Numbered from the stretch's first letter, positions 24,114-32,674 are shown. The stretch is 41,753 nucleotides of DNA from Chitinivibrionales bacterium (GCA_014728215.1 WJLZ01000189.1:1-41753); one strand, 5' to 3'. Numbers and translations are program-made. Notes: generated by a model from the letters alone, not told the origin.

Positions 24114-24443
24114 TTATGCATAATCGCATCTTTTTCTTGCATTAATTACATCAATATTCTCCCCAAGAAATTTTGTAATTTTTTCCCGCAGACCCTTTTC
24201 TGCGTTTTTAAGACTGTTAAACATCAACCAAAGCATTGGGTCTCGGTCATACCATCGACGGCGATTAATGTCGAGAGGGAAATTGAATGCGTTTTCCTCA
24301 TCGAGGAGTTCCGGATTGCTTTTCCGAATAGTATCGATAACATCTCTAACCAATGGATTCCGGTATTTCGGCTCCATGGTCTTGAAACTGTCAAGATAAG
24401 CTCCTAGTCGGGTATACTGGTCGTACCATCGATTTCTTTTCAT
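24114..24443 (-). CDS. small protein of unknown function, 109 aa
   Basis: Charged, largely helical protein rich in Arg, Tyr and Trp (MKRNRWYDQYTRLGAYLDSF, then NRRRWYDRDPMLWLMF). There is no signal peptide, membrane segment or cysteine pair; the single Cys is near the end. AAGGTGG about 5 bases upstream of the ATG supports it as a real gene. It converges with the gene at 23367 (13 bases between ends) and diverges from the TatD-like gene. No family recognised. Confidence 0.65.
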   Translation of the reverse strand: MKRNRWYDQYTRLGAYLDSFKTMEPKYRNPLVRDVIDTIRKSNPELLDEENAFNFPLDINRRRWYDRDPMLWLMFNSLKNAEKGLREKITKFLGENIDVINARKRCDYA

Positions 24444-24569
24444 AGAACCACCTTGCTCCGTGAATGGTCAAATGCCCTCTCTTAATTGTACGGAAAAATC
24501 CGGTTAATTGCAAGGATTGGATAGCTAATAGAGGTCGAAAGTTGAAGGTAGAAGGGTAAGAACAGCGGA

Positions 24570-24596
24570 TAAGAGATTTAATATTTTGGCCGATAA
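24570..24596 (+). promoter_or_regulatory. sigma-28-like sequence upstream of TatD-like gene
   Basis: TAAG at 24570-24573, 15-base spacer, and a perfect GCCGATAA at 24589-24596. The -10 also forms an imperfect inverted repeat with TTATTCGGC just downstream. One perfect 8-mer is expected by chance in a window this size, so the call rests on the spacing and the position 70 bases before a start codon. Confidence 0.3.
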
Positions 24597-24666
24597 TCAG
24601 TTATTCGGCAATGTTAAATCTTTCCTCCTCTTGTCCGGCAATGCACAGTTATAATATTTTGATTGC

Positions 24667-25446
24667 ATGTCGTCACTTTTCGATGCCCACTGTCATCTTC
24701 AACATCCGCAATTTAAAAATAATATCGTCGAGGTACTTGGCCGGGCGCGGAGTACCGGCATTGAAGAATTTATGTGTTGCGGAATGGGAGAACAGGACTG
24801 GGAGGGTGTGGCCTGGCTTGCAGAAAATATCACCTCCATCTATCCAAGTTTCGGTCTTCATCCGAGGAAAATCGATATTCGTAATGAAATCTGGTCTGAG
24901 AAACTGATTAATTATCTTATCAGATTTCCTTCGGCGGGTATCGGTGAAATCGGCCTCGATTATTCCCTGGCATCATCAACACATAAAGAGCAGGAGCGTA
25001 TCTTCACCAGTCAGCTTCAGATGGCCCAACAGCTCATGCGGCCGGTTACCGTATTTTGTCAGTATGCCTGGGAAAAACTTGTCGAGATTCTTAACAAAAT
25101 CGGTCCCCTTCCTGCCGGGGGATTGATCAGAGCCTATGCCGGCCCCCCGGAGCTGATAGACAAAATGGAAAAGGCCGGTTTTTATATATCCTTTACTAAT
25201 TGGATCTGTCCCGCTCGTGCCGATGAGCCTCGAAAAGCGATTGGTTCAGTTTCATGCGACCGGTTATGCATTGAAAGCGATACCCAGTATACGGTTCTTC
25301 CGGAACAGAAGGCCGAATTAAATCACCCATCGGTGCTCGGAGATATATGCAGTGCTATCGCCGGAATCCGGGATATGACTGGACAGGATGTTGCCGAATT
25401 GACATGCAAAAATGCGCGTCGACTGTTTTGTAGTAGAGCGGCATAG
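24667..25446 (+). CDS. TatD-like metal-dependent hydrolase with altered metal site
   Basis: 259-residue TIM-barrel protein of the TatD family, normally DNases or deacylases with a two-metal centre. The first ligands are intact: H8-x-H10 (FDAHCHLQH), GLHP at 63-66, E94 in GEIGLD, and D205 in ESD. Two usual metal histidines are missing. The IHxR motif is replaced by VFCQYAWE (Cys131), and HCFSG is replaced by RAYAG (Arg155). One or both metals may therefore not bind, pointing to changed or lost activity. No SD precedes the ATG at 24667, while a sigma-28-like sequence lies upstream. It converges with the histidine kinase gene. Confidence 0.8.
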   Translation: MSSLFDAHCHLQHPQFKNNIVEVLGRARSTGIEEFMCCGMGEQDWEGVAWLAENITSIYPSFGLHPRKIDIRNEIWSEKLINYLIRFPSAGIGEIGLDYSLASSTHKEQERIFTSQLQMAQQLMRPVTVFCQYAWEKLVEILNKIGPLPAGGLIRAYAGPPELIDKMEKAGFYISFTNWICPARADEPRKAIGSVSCDRLCIESDTQYTVLPEQKAELNHPSVLGDICSAIAGIRDMTGQDVAELTCKNARRLFCSRAA

Positions 25447-25489
25447 AGTCGCCAGGCAGCGGTAATGCCAGACACAGAACAGGCATCTG

Positions 25490-27634
25490 CTAATCGGGAG
25501 GGTTTATCAGGTCAGAAACTTTCTTTGACAATTCTGCGGCTTTAAACGGTTTTTTTAGAAAACCGGTCGATTTATTCTTTAGTAAATCGGTTAGAACCCC
25601 GTCTTCGCTGTATCCTGAAACAAAGAGTACTTTGGTATTATCGTTAATTTGAACAAACTTTTCGAATGCCTCTTTTCCACTCATTACCGGGAGTATCAGG
25701 TCAAGGACCACAAGATCGATTTTTTTCCATGAGGTTTGATAGTGAATAATTGCATCTTTGGCATTAGTGAATCCTTCAGCTGTGTAACCAAATCCTCCAA
25801 GCATATCCACGAATGCCTCTTTAACCGACTCTTCATCATCGACGACAAGGATCCGACCTCGCGCGCCAACCGGAAAGGGCACTTCATTTTCTTCATTGCT
25901 GTCCTGCGTCCGTGATGCTGAGGGGAATGCGATTGTAAAGATGGTTCCTTTACCTTTTTCGCTGGCAACATCGATAGTGCCGTTATGACTTTTTATTGTA
26001 CCGTATACTGCGGCAAGTCCCATTCCGGTGCCGCGGCCGGGTTTTTTGGTTGTGAAGAATGGTTCGAAAATTCTTTTTTGCAGCGATGGATCGATTCCTG
26101 TTCCCGTGTCGCCGACTGAAATCTCTATGTATTCCCGTTGTACCGTTCGATTTTTCAAACGGACTGTTTTCATGGGCGATCGAGTGGAAAAGGTTATCAC
26201 ACCTCCTTCCGGCATTGCATCACGGGCGTTCAAACCAAGATTGAGAAGTGCATTTTGAATCTGACCGGAATCACCCGCAATAACTGAATTTACGGCATTG
26301 GTAGTAAACTTTATGCCGATAGTTTTATCTATACTGCGCTCGAGTATGGCAATTACCTCAGAGATAATCGCATGAATATCAGTTGGATTTCTTTCGTAAT
26401 TTCCTCTCCGTGCAAAAGCAAGGAGCTTTTCGGTTAAAGCAGCCGCCCGGCGGGAAGGCTTGAGAATTGAATCAGCATAGGATACAATTTCAGGATCCTT
26501 TTTATAATCCTGACGAAGCATTTCGGCATTGGCCATTATGCCTACAAGCTGGTTGTTGAAATCGTGCGCTACGCCTCCGGCAAGCTGACCGATCGCCTGC
26601 ATTTTTTCCGACTGCAAAAGCTTCTGTTCCAGTTCCTTTCGTTCTTCTTCGGCTCTAACTCGATGAGTAATATCACGAAGGGTTCCCTGTGAGCCTCGTA
26701 GATTCCCCTTTTCGTCTCGTAAAAACATGACTCTCAACTCTCCCCAGAATCGTGACCCGTCTTTGCGCACATATTCGCACCGCTGAAGGGGTATTTCGAT
26801 ATCCTGATCCTGTGCAAGATGGGTATACCGTTTGAAGCTCTCTGTTGCTTTGGCAAACGATTCGGGGGTCAGCAGGCGAGTGGCATGAATAGAAAGGATC
26901 TCTTCAACTGAATAACCAAACACTTTTTCCACAGAAGGACTCGTATAGGTTATATTGAAATTCATATCCTGAATAAAAAGCACATCCGGCATGTTTTCTG
27001 CTAAAAGACGGTATTCTTCCTCACTTTCTTTAAGTGCAGCGGATTGCCTGGTTACTTTGTGCAATGAATCCGATAATCGCCTCTGTATACTTCCAACCCC
27101 CGCAAGCATAACCGATGTATGAAAGGCATAACCCAAAAGTTGTGTTAACCAGGTTTGCGGTTCGTGCAAATAATTGCTTTCCAGGAAGGCGCCGGGAACC
27201 AGGTCGTAGTATTCTAAAACACCGATAATACCAATGGAAATGACACTGGCAATTAGAGTAAAAATACCGGTCAATATGCCGAATGATGCTCCGGCGATCA
27301 CACAGCACATGCTGAGAATTACCCAGCTGACCGTTGCCAGTCCCAGAGAGATAAAACTGGAAACAGCACCCAGTCCGGCAAGCGAAAGAAGCAAAGCCAT
27401 AACCAGGGATATGGGCATCTTTTTTCGCAAAAAAACAACCACTATCACCGCAATAAAAACGAGGAGATCGGAAAGAATGTCGATATGCCACCCCTGTGAA
27501 GTAATTCTGGACACGGACACAGCTGTGGCAACAGTACCGAATGTGATAATAAGTATGCCCAACTTGTCAATAATAATTCCCAGGGTTTCGCGCGCATCTT
27601 TATGAGAGTTATACTCATCACGAATAGCTGTCAT
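25490..27634 (-). CDS. hybrid sensor histidine kinase with PAS and receiver domains
   Basis: 714 residues. An N-terminal membrane domain with about five to six helices (residues 20-185) is followed by a coiled linker and a PAS domain (205-325, with the PAC-like GSQGTLRDIT end). The HisKA domain has the phospho-accepting H357 in GGVAHDFNNQL. The HATPase has N box N465/N469 (NLGLNARDAMP), G1 GDTGTGID and G2 GRGTGMGL. A C-terminal receiver (594-712) has DD at 599-600, phospho-acceptor D645 in LVVLDLILPVMSG, and the late K in FLKKPF. AHDFNN is typical of hybrid kinases. The output partner is not adjacent. The SD is weak, and nothing in the sequence shows its ligand. Confidence 0.93.
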   Translation of the reverse strand: MTAIRDEYNSHKDARETLGIIIDKLGILIITFGTVATAVSVSRITSQGWHIDILSDLLVFIAVIVVVFLRKKMPISLVMALLLSLAGLGAVSSFISLGLATVSWVILSMCCVIAGASFGILTGIFTLIASVISIGIIGVLEYYDLVPGAFLESNYLHEPQTWLTQLLGYAFHTSVMLAGVGSIQRRLSDSLHKVTRQSAALKESEEEYRLLAENMPDVLFIQDMNFNITYTSPSVEKVFGYSVEEILSIHATRLLTPESFAKATESFKRYTHLAQDQDIEIPLQRCEYVRKDGSRFWGELRVMFLRDEKGNLRGSQGTLRDITHRVRAEEERKELEQKLLQSEKMQAIGQLAGGVAHDFNNQLVGIMANAEMLRQDYKKDPEIVSYADSILKPSRRAAALTEKLLAFARRGNYERNPTDIHAIISEVIAILERSIDKTIGIKFTTNAVNSVIAGDSGQIQNALLNLGLNARDAMPEGGVITFSTRSPMKTVRLKNRTVQREYIEISVGDTGTGIDPSLQKRIFEPFFTTKKPGRGTGMGLAAVYGTIKSHNGTIDVASEKGKGTIFTIAFPSASRTQDSNEENEVPFPVGARGRILVVDDEESVKEAFVDMLGGFGYTAEGFTNAKDAIIHYQTSWKKIDLVVLDLILPVMSGKEAFEKFVQINDNTKVLFVSGYSEDGVLTDLLKNKSTGFLKKPFKAAELSKKVSDLINPPD

Positions 27635-27845
27635 TGTTAATTATCCGGGGTTGGTGTGAACAGGAATAAATATTGGTAATATATAATTATATCGTGAGGT
27701 TCATCGATGGGCAAACATGAAACAGTTTTTTTGCTCTTTTCTGTCTTTATAATTTTTGCAAGATAACTGTAATAGAGTATTTCTGCTTATCAAAGATACA
27801 GTTGAATGGCTCAAAAAGCGGAAGAGCAGTAAGACTTGATATCGC
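27635..27845. other. intergenic region between kinase and carboxypeptidase genes
   Basis: 211 bases between two minus-strand genes. AT-rich, with no clear terminator, hairpin or ORF supported by an SD. Presumably holds the kinase promoter. Confidence 0.5.
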
Positions 27846-29072
27846 TTATTGGATTTTTGCCAGTAGTTGCAATATAGTATCCCGTGTATTTCTTTTCTGG
27901 TTGAGCATGATAACGAAAGGCCGAAGTCCCTGGGACGTTTTAATGTATCCGGCATAATTATATACACCGGAAAGAGTGCCGGATTTTACCAGGGCGCCTT
28001 TTTTTGAGGGGAGAAGGGAGGCGTATTCTTTGAATTGCTCGAGAATATTTATCATAATCAGGCCGGTAGTCTTATTTTTCCGTGAAATACCCGAGCCCTC
28101 AACTACAACCATATCGGATTGGTCTATATTCAGGTTTGTCCTGACAAAATTTTCAAAAACAATTTTTGCATTTGCAAAGGTTGCAGGATACCCTTTTTCT
28201 TCAGCTCCTATAGTAAGAAAAATCTGGTTGGCGATAAAATTGTTTGAGTATTTAAGTAAACCTTTGAGGATATCGGGCAGTTCCCGGGAGTTATAATGGG
28301 TATAATATTTATTCCAGGTTGCCTGTCTATCTGTTTTGGATATTGCCGTAGTGGCTATTGAAATGCTTTCTTTATTGAATATTGCAGCAAAAAGTTCGCC
28401 GGCATATTGGAGACAATCCTGCTTATTTACACTTAAATTAATTCGTTCCTTTGTTCCGGCTCCGATTATCGCTGCTCTGCTTCTGGCGAGGGGCGTTAAG
28501 GGGGTCTGTTCTTCGGCAGATAAAAGTCGGCCGTTGCGGTCTTTTCTCACATTTATCGTATTGAAATTAGTTACTAAAGCGCCATTGAGTGCATCATAGG
28601 GATTTGAGGTCTTTGAAACCCCGGGAATTGTGATAACAGGTTCGAAAGCGGAATGGTCCAGAAGAAGCCTGTTGATGTCCTGTATACCTTTTTGTTTCAG
28701 TTCCTTTGCAATCAGGGTGATTTCTTCGGATACGAGATAAGGGTCACCAAATCCTTTAATAATGCAATTATTGTTGTTGTCTTTATAAAACTCGGTTTTA
28801 AATCGATAGTCTTTTCCCAGCTTTTCCAGAGCAACATAGGCTGTCAGGATCTTGATAATCGATGCCGGAACAAAAAGTGTATTCGCATTATGCGAAAGAA
28901 CGGGGGTACCGTCTTCATCGCAAAGAATTACCGCTCCGTTGTCAACTAAGGATACTACATCCTGTATGATTTTTTGGCTATTTTGAGCATGAATCAGCCC
29001 TGGTAGAAGTGCGGCGCAAAGACAAACGATCATTATGCGGGTCATCGTACCTCCAGTGTGGTTGGTAACCAT
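27846..29072 (-). CDS. dacB: D-alanyl-D-alanine carboxypeptidase/endopeptidase, PBP4 type (S13)
   Basis: About 400-residue exported penicillin-binding protein that trims peptidoglycan peptides and can cleave crosslinks. The serine motif is S71-x-x-K74 (PASIIK), the second motif SNN lies in KYSNNF, and the third is KSG in VKSGTLSG. The signal peptide is TRIMIVCLCAALLPGLIHA. Two in-frame ATGs each have a good SD: 29072 with AAAGGAGG seven bases upstream, and 29045 with GGAGG four bases upstream. The longer form only adds nine residues before the signal peptide. Length is slightly short compared with E. coli PBP4, because the large inserted domain is reduced. Confidence 0.92.
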   Translation of the reverse strand: MVTNHTGGTMTRIMIVCLCAALLPGLIHAQNSQKIIQDVVSLVDNGAVILCDEDGTPVLSHNANTLFVPASIIKILTAYVALEKLGKDYRFKTEFYKDNNNNCIIKGFGDPYLVSEEITLIAKELKQKGIQDINRLLLDHSAFEPVITIPGVSKTSNPYDALNGALVTNFNTINVRKDRNGRLLSAEEQTPLTPLARSRAAIIGAGTKERINLSVNKQDCLQYAGELFAAIFNKESISIATTAISKTDRQATWNKYYTHYNSRELPDILKGLLKYSNNFIANQIFLTIGAEEKGYPATFANAKIVFENFVRTNLNIDQSDMVVVEGSGISRKNKTTGLIMINILEQFKEYASLLPSKKGALVKSGTLSGVYNYAGYIKTSQGLRPFVIMLNQKRNTRDTILQLLAKIQ

Positions 29073-29310
29073 TATTTTTCCTCCTTTAAACCAATGAAAT
29101 AAAAATACTATTGGTGAATGGGAATGATAAGAATTTTGCGGTGATTTTTAAGACGGAAGTAAGGATATAATGAATTTTCCTTTAAAAGTACCAAGCATTT
29201 TCCTGAACCATGAATTCGAACCTCTTTTCAATTTCTCTCTGGATAGCACCCTGCGCCAAATTCTATTTTGTGAATGAACCTAGTATGTATTTTTCCGGAT
29301 TGAGCAACAA
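29073..29310. other. divergent intergenic region
   Basis: 238 bases between the carboxypeptidase gene (leftward) and the membrane-protein gene (rightward). It contains the SD for the former. No convincing promoter pair, hairpin or additional ORF could be identified. Confidence 0.5.
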
Positions 29311-29958
29311 ATGAATTTCTTACTGTCGTTGGCATGTTGGTTTGCCCCCTTTGCGTTAATCCCCTTAAGCTATCTTTCGTTCCGCTTTGTGCCGAGAAGA
29401 AAAATTCGCTATCTAATTTATTTTTTAATCCTTACTGCTCTCTTTTTCTCCGATCTATTCTGGATATCATTTATGAATGATTTTCTCGATCGTGTGGTTA
29501 TCTTTTTTGTTCTTTTCATGGCGGCGGAATTTTTCTGGCTTTTCAGTTATATTAAGCGGAAACTGGTATTTATCATCTTATTAGCTGGTATGGGGACCTT
29601 ATATTTTGTGAAAAATATCGAATGGATAACAACGCCCCCCGGCCGGATACATCACTATTGGACATATTCCCTTGCTGATACGCACTCATATAAGGGGAAA
29701 ACATATTTCATTAAGGAGCGAGACCGGGGGTTCAAAAAAATACCGCACCGGACATTTGAGTTGGGAAAATATCCAGGCGGAATACGATTTTTCGAAAAAC
29801 ATATCGATTATTATTCTACTTCCGAAGGATACTATAATACCGATTTTATTTTCCAGTGGAGACACACCCCTAAGGGAGTTCGGGTAGATATTATCGATGA
29901 TACCACCGTTGTGTGGACATTGGGGGAGGGATTTAAGGAGACTGCGGGAGTCGACTAA
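29311..29958 (+). CDS. membrane protein of unknown function, 215 aa
   Basis: Four hydrophobic segments occupy the first half (about residues 3-27, 33-53, 59-80 and 85-103), followed by a soluble C-terminal half rich in aromatic and basic residues (IHHYWTYSLADTHSYKGKTY). No family recognised. The ATG has only a weak SD. It is followed after 36 bases by the holin-like gene and may share a transcript with it. Confidence 0.6.
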   Translation: MNFLLSLACWFAPFALIPLSYLSFRFVPRRKIRYLIYFLILTALFFSDLFWISFMNDFLDRVVIFFVLFMAAEFFWLFSYIKRKLVFIILLAGMGTLYFVKNIEWITTPPGRIHHYWTYSLADTHSYKGKTYFIKERDRGFKKIPHRTFELGKYPGGIRFFEKHIDYYSTSEGYYNTDFIFQWRHTPKGVRVDIIDDTTVVWTLGEGFKETAGVD

Positions 29959-29994
29959 GAGTGAATCATACGGATTACAATCAAGGAGAATTTA

Positions 29995-30357
29995 ATGAAA
30001 GAATTTTTTACTCGTCTTGCAATAAGTGCTTTGAGCCTTGGGGTGGCGGCATACGTTGTGCCGGGGATATATGTTAACAATGTTTTAACACTGCTTATTG
30101 CTGCATTTTTACTCGGTATCGTCAATGCGATTATCCGCCCGATTCTCATCATACTGACATTGCCCGTTACACTTGTAACGTTGGGCTTTTTTCTCCTGGT
30201 GATTAACGCCGCAATGCTGGGGCTTGTTGCCTGGATTCTTCCTGGTTTCGGAGTAAGAAATTTTCTGTCTGCGCTGCTCGGATGGTTAATTCTGAGCATT
30301 ACCAGTTGGACGGCATCCCACATCTTTTTCAGCAATAATTTAAAGAAGAATGAATAG
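29995..30357 (+). CDS. phage-holin-family / YvlD-like membrane protein
   Basis: 120 residues with four predicted membrane helices, beginning MKEFFTRLAISALSLGVAAY. The conserved core NAIIRPILIILTLPVTLVTLG is the hallmark of the YvlD (DUF360) family, annotated as 'phage holin family' although most members are chromosomal envelope proteins. CAAGGAG precedes the ATG. There are no phage genes around it, so a lysis role is unlikely; an envelope-stress-related role as for YvlD is more plausible. Confidence 0.85.
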   Translation: MKEFFTRLAISALSLGVAAYVVPGIYVNNVLTLLIAAFLLGIVNAIIRPILIILTLPVTLVTLGFFLLVINAAMLGLVAWILPGFGVRNFLSALLGWLILSITSWTASHIFFSNNLKKNE

Positions 30358-30413
30358 ATGCGGTTTTATCGCTGAAATGTCATTTTACTGCATTTGAAAA
30401 AGAAAAAAACATC

Positions 30414-31409
30414 TCAGGCTGATTCCCGCACAATAAACTTTGTGTGTAACTCTTTATGTTTTATACCGGATTCTCTTCCTTCCAGTTTGTCGACAATCAT
30501 GTTGATTGCATAATCACCCATTTCGAGCTTGGGTTGACGAACAGTAGTAAGAGTCGGCTCAATGACTTCGGCGGCCGGAAGATCATCAAAACCGACGACA
30601 GCCAGTGAATCGGGTACAATTACATTCCGTTTTTTAGCTTCTTTAATAATTCCTATTGCGGTCATATCGCCGGCAGGCACAAAAACAGCGGTTGTTTCAG
30701 GCGCCTGTGTTCGAATACGATCGAATATTTCCATACCGTCTCCCACGAGGTCGTCGTTAACCTCGAAGACATAGTTTTCTTTGAATTCAATATCATGCTT
30801 CTTCAGGGCATCTTTGTAGCCGTTCAGACGGTCCTGGGTAGGGACATTGGGCTTGTTACAGGTAACACACGCGATATTACTGTGCCCTTTTTCGATAAGA
30901 TATGATGTGGCATTGTGCGCTCCCTGGGTGTTATTCACAAAAACTGAATCCAGGATGTCACACTCGCGGGCAACCAGAATACATGGCACATTTTCATCTC
31001 TGAAAACATGGAGTTCTTCTTCGGGAACCAGCGCACTGATAAGAATGATCCCGTCAATTCTCCGTTCCCGGGCAAGTCGTTGAAAGAGTTGCGATTCGCT
31101 TTCCTTTTGTCCGATAGTATCGAAAAGCTGGACCGTATAGTCGATATCGCGGTTAGTACTCTTTATGCCCTGGAGAATACGGACAACAAAGGATGACGCC
31201 AAATTGGGCACAATCACGCCGATCGCATTCGATTTGCGTGTAGCAAGACCCCGGGCGATAACATTGGGATAATAATTTAATTCTCGTGCAATTTTCAGAA
31301 CCTTTTTTCGCGTATTTTCGGAGATATTCGGCTTATTATTAATGACCATTGATACCGTCGCTGCAGTTACTCCGGCTTTTTCAGCGATGTCTTTCAGGGT
31401 AACAGCCAT
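30414..31409 (-). CDS. LacI-family transcriptional regulator
   Basis: 331 residues. The HTH and hinge helix occupy residues 3-60 (TLKDIAEKAGVTAATVSMV, then ARGLATRKSN). The periplasmic-binding-like effector domain follows (IGVIVPNLASSFV, AVVGFDDLPAAEVIEPTLTT). The hinge leucine pattern is normal, and the effector is presumably a sugar or nucleoside, not readable here. It starts 31 bases after the end of the DUF5683-like gene on the same strand, so the two are probably one operon. A LacI-type operator at 32659-32674, upstream of that operon, is the likely binding site, implying autoregulation. Confidence 0.93.
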   Translation of the reverse strand: MAVTLKDIAEKAGVTAATVSMVINNKPNISENTRKKVLKIARELNYYPNVIARGLATRKSNAIGVIVPNLASSFVVRILQGIKSTNRDIDYTVQLFDTIGQKESESQLFQRLARERRIDGIILISALVPEEELHVFRDENVPCILVARECDILDSVFVNNTQGAHNATSYLIEKGHSNIACVTCNKPNVPTQDRLNGYKDALKKHDIEFKENYVFEVNDDLVGDGMEIFDRIRTQAPETTAVFVPAGDMTAIGIIKEAKKRNVIVPDSLAVVGFDDLPAAEVIEPTLTTVRQPKLEMGDYAINMIVDKLEGRESGIKHKELHTKFIVRESA

Positions 31410-31440
31410 AATGACAACCTTTCTTATTAAGTTATAACTA

Positions 31441-32550
31441 TCAAAAGGACAAGCTGAGATTAAACCCGACCGCTTCCGATGATATTGACAAATCGGGCTT
31501 CAATTGCATCCGGGCTTCCGTATCATGCAAATGTGCATCCACAACTGCATCAAAAATCCCATAGAAATAAAAAAGTATGGAATACCAGAGATAGGTATTT
31601 CGTTTCCTGAAAACTTCATCTCTCCGCGAATCCCAATCACGATGAAATGTATCTTCGAATTCATTTTTCGGGTTATTCGGATCACTCATCTCAAGGATCT
31701 TTTCTTCACAATCTCTCATGAGACTGTGATAATTATACGACATGAATCCCAGCGTGAACTGCACCATGGTAATCATTCCTGCCTTGGAAAGCGCTCCGTT
31801 ATAAATCTGACCCATTCCCAGGCCGGGAACCGCAGAAAGCCATCCGGCAAGAGCCGGCTTTTTAGGCGAATTATCATAAAAATATCGTGAGCCTTGTACA
31901 GCATCCATGATATTGAAATAGGTGCATCCGGCAAGACCAAAGAGCATGTGATGATACATCGTTTTTGCTTCACGACGGTCATAGCGTTCCAGTTCATACT
32001 GCATTTGCGATGAGACAACAGTACCGGCAATTTCTGTTTTTAAGGTAGTGAGTTCCTCGAAACGGAGTGAATCCTCAATGAATGCGGAGTCGAAAAAGGT
32101 CGTGGTGTCGATTATTTGCCGGTAAAAATTAAGGGAGTCCTGCACGGAAGAAAGCTTCTGCTGTGCAGAGAAAACCGAATCTTTCCAATCGTTTACATCT
32201 TCTTTTTTGTTCCGGCTATAAAAAAGATATCGGTCCCGTGCCACTAATCCTAAAATGACCTCGGTCGTCAGGAAAAGCGAGCCCTTTATATAATTTCGTG
32301 TATATATTTGTCCAAGTCCGGGCATCAAGGTCGAAAGACCACCCGAAATTAATGGATTAAACCGGGGATTTTTTTCAGGCTCCGACATACCGGACCATTC
32401 TGTCGTTAAACTGTCGCTGCTCTGCGAACTCCCCCTTTCCGGGAATACATCGGAGTCCGAAACCGCAGATGTGTCTGCATAAAGAGTAATGCAGGCCATA
32501 AGAAGTATCCCTATAATTATTCCCATGATCGCCTGTGGGGTTAAATTCAT
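31441..32550 (-). CDS. DUF5683-like membrane/exported protein
   Basis: 369 residues, with a hydrophobic N-terminus. Two repeats of the family signature occur: SGGLSTLMPGLGQIYTRNY at about residue 70, and WLSAVPGLGMGQIYNG at about 240. Each is followed by a membrane helix. A long helical stretch between them (120-200) may be coiled coil. The C-terminus ends SLSF. The ATG at 32550 has no SD; an ATG at 32526 would give a tidier signal sequence. An inverted repeat hugs the start codon. Function of the family is unknown. Transcribed with the LacI regulator. Confidence 0.7.
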   Translation of the reverse strand: MNLTPQAIMGIIIGILLMACITLYADTSAVSDSDVFPERGSSQSSDSLTTEWSGMSEPEKNPRFNPLISGGLSTLMPGLGQIYTRNYIKGSLFLTTEVILGLVARDRYLFYSRNKKEDVNDWKDSVFSAQQKLSSVQDSLNFYRQIIDTTTFFDSAFIEDSLRFEELTTLKTEIAGTVVSSQMQYELERYDRREAKTMYHHMLFGLAGCTYFNIMDAVQGSRYFYDNSPKKPALAGWLSAVPGLGMGQIYNGALSKAGMITMVQFTLGFMSYNYHSLMRDCEEKILEMSDPNNPKNEFEDTFHRDWDSRRDEVFRKRNTYLWYSILFYFYGIFDAVVDAHLHDTEARMQLKPDLSISSEAVGFNLSLSF

Positions 32551-32556
32551 TTAAGC

Positions 32557-32585
32557 GTTACAATATACATCATACTTATTGTAAC
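32557..32585 (-). promoter_or_regulatory. inverted repeat in the leader of the DUF5683-like gene
   Basis: Perfect 8-bp arms GTTACAAT (32557-32564) and ATTGTAAC (32578-32585) with a 13-base spacer, 6 bases from the start codon. It could be a regulator site or an RNA hairpin that limits translation initiation in a gene with no SD. Confidence 0.5.
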
Positions 32586-32606
32586 TCGCAATTTAAACCC
32601 TTAACT

Positions 32607-32635
32607 AATATAGTATTATTGAATACCAAAACCAA
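32607..32635 (-). promoter_or_regulatory. candidate sigma-70 promoter for DUF5683-lacI operon
   Basis: On the minus strand, TTGGTT (32635-32630) and TATATT (32612-32607) are separated by 17 bases. Both are moderate matches to consensus. This places the start site near 32600, with the LacI-type operator 24 bases upstream of the -35 element. Confidence 0.4.
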
Positions 32636-32658
32636 AATTTAAAATTAAATGGCAAAAA

Positions 32659-32674
32659 AAGTAAACGCTTACTT
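32659..32674. promoter_or_regulatory. LacI-family operator AAGTAAACGCTTACTT
   Basis: 16-bp palindrome with AAGTAA/TTACTT arms and a central CG, the typical form of LacI/CcpA-family operators (central CG flanked by A/T-rich arms). It lies upstream of the operon encoding the DUF5683-like protein and the LacI regulator, so the regulator at 30414 is the obvious candidate to bind it. Confidence 0.75.

Noticed and set aside
26056-28640. GGTTCGAA sequences resembling tRNA T-loops
   Set aside because: They lie within coding genes and have no acceptor stem or anticodon arm around them.
29995-30357. Phage lysis gene or prophage
   Set aside because: The holin-like name is a family label; no other phage genes, integrase or attachment sites are near.
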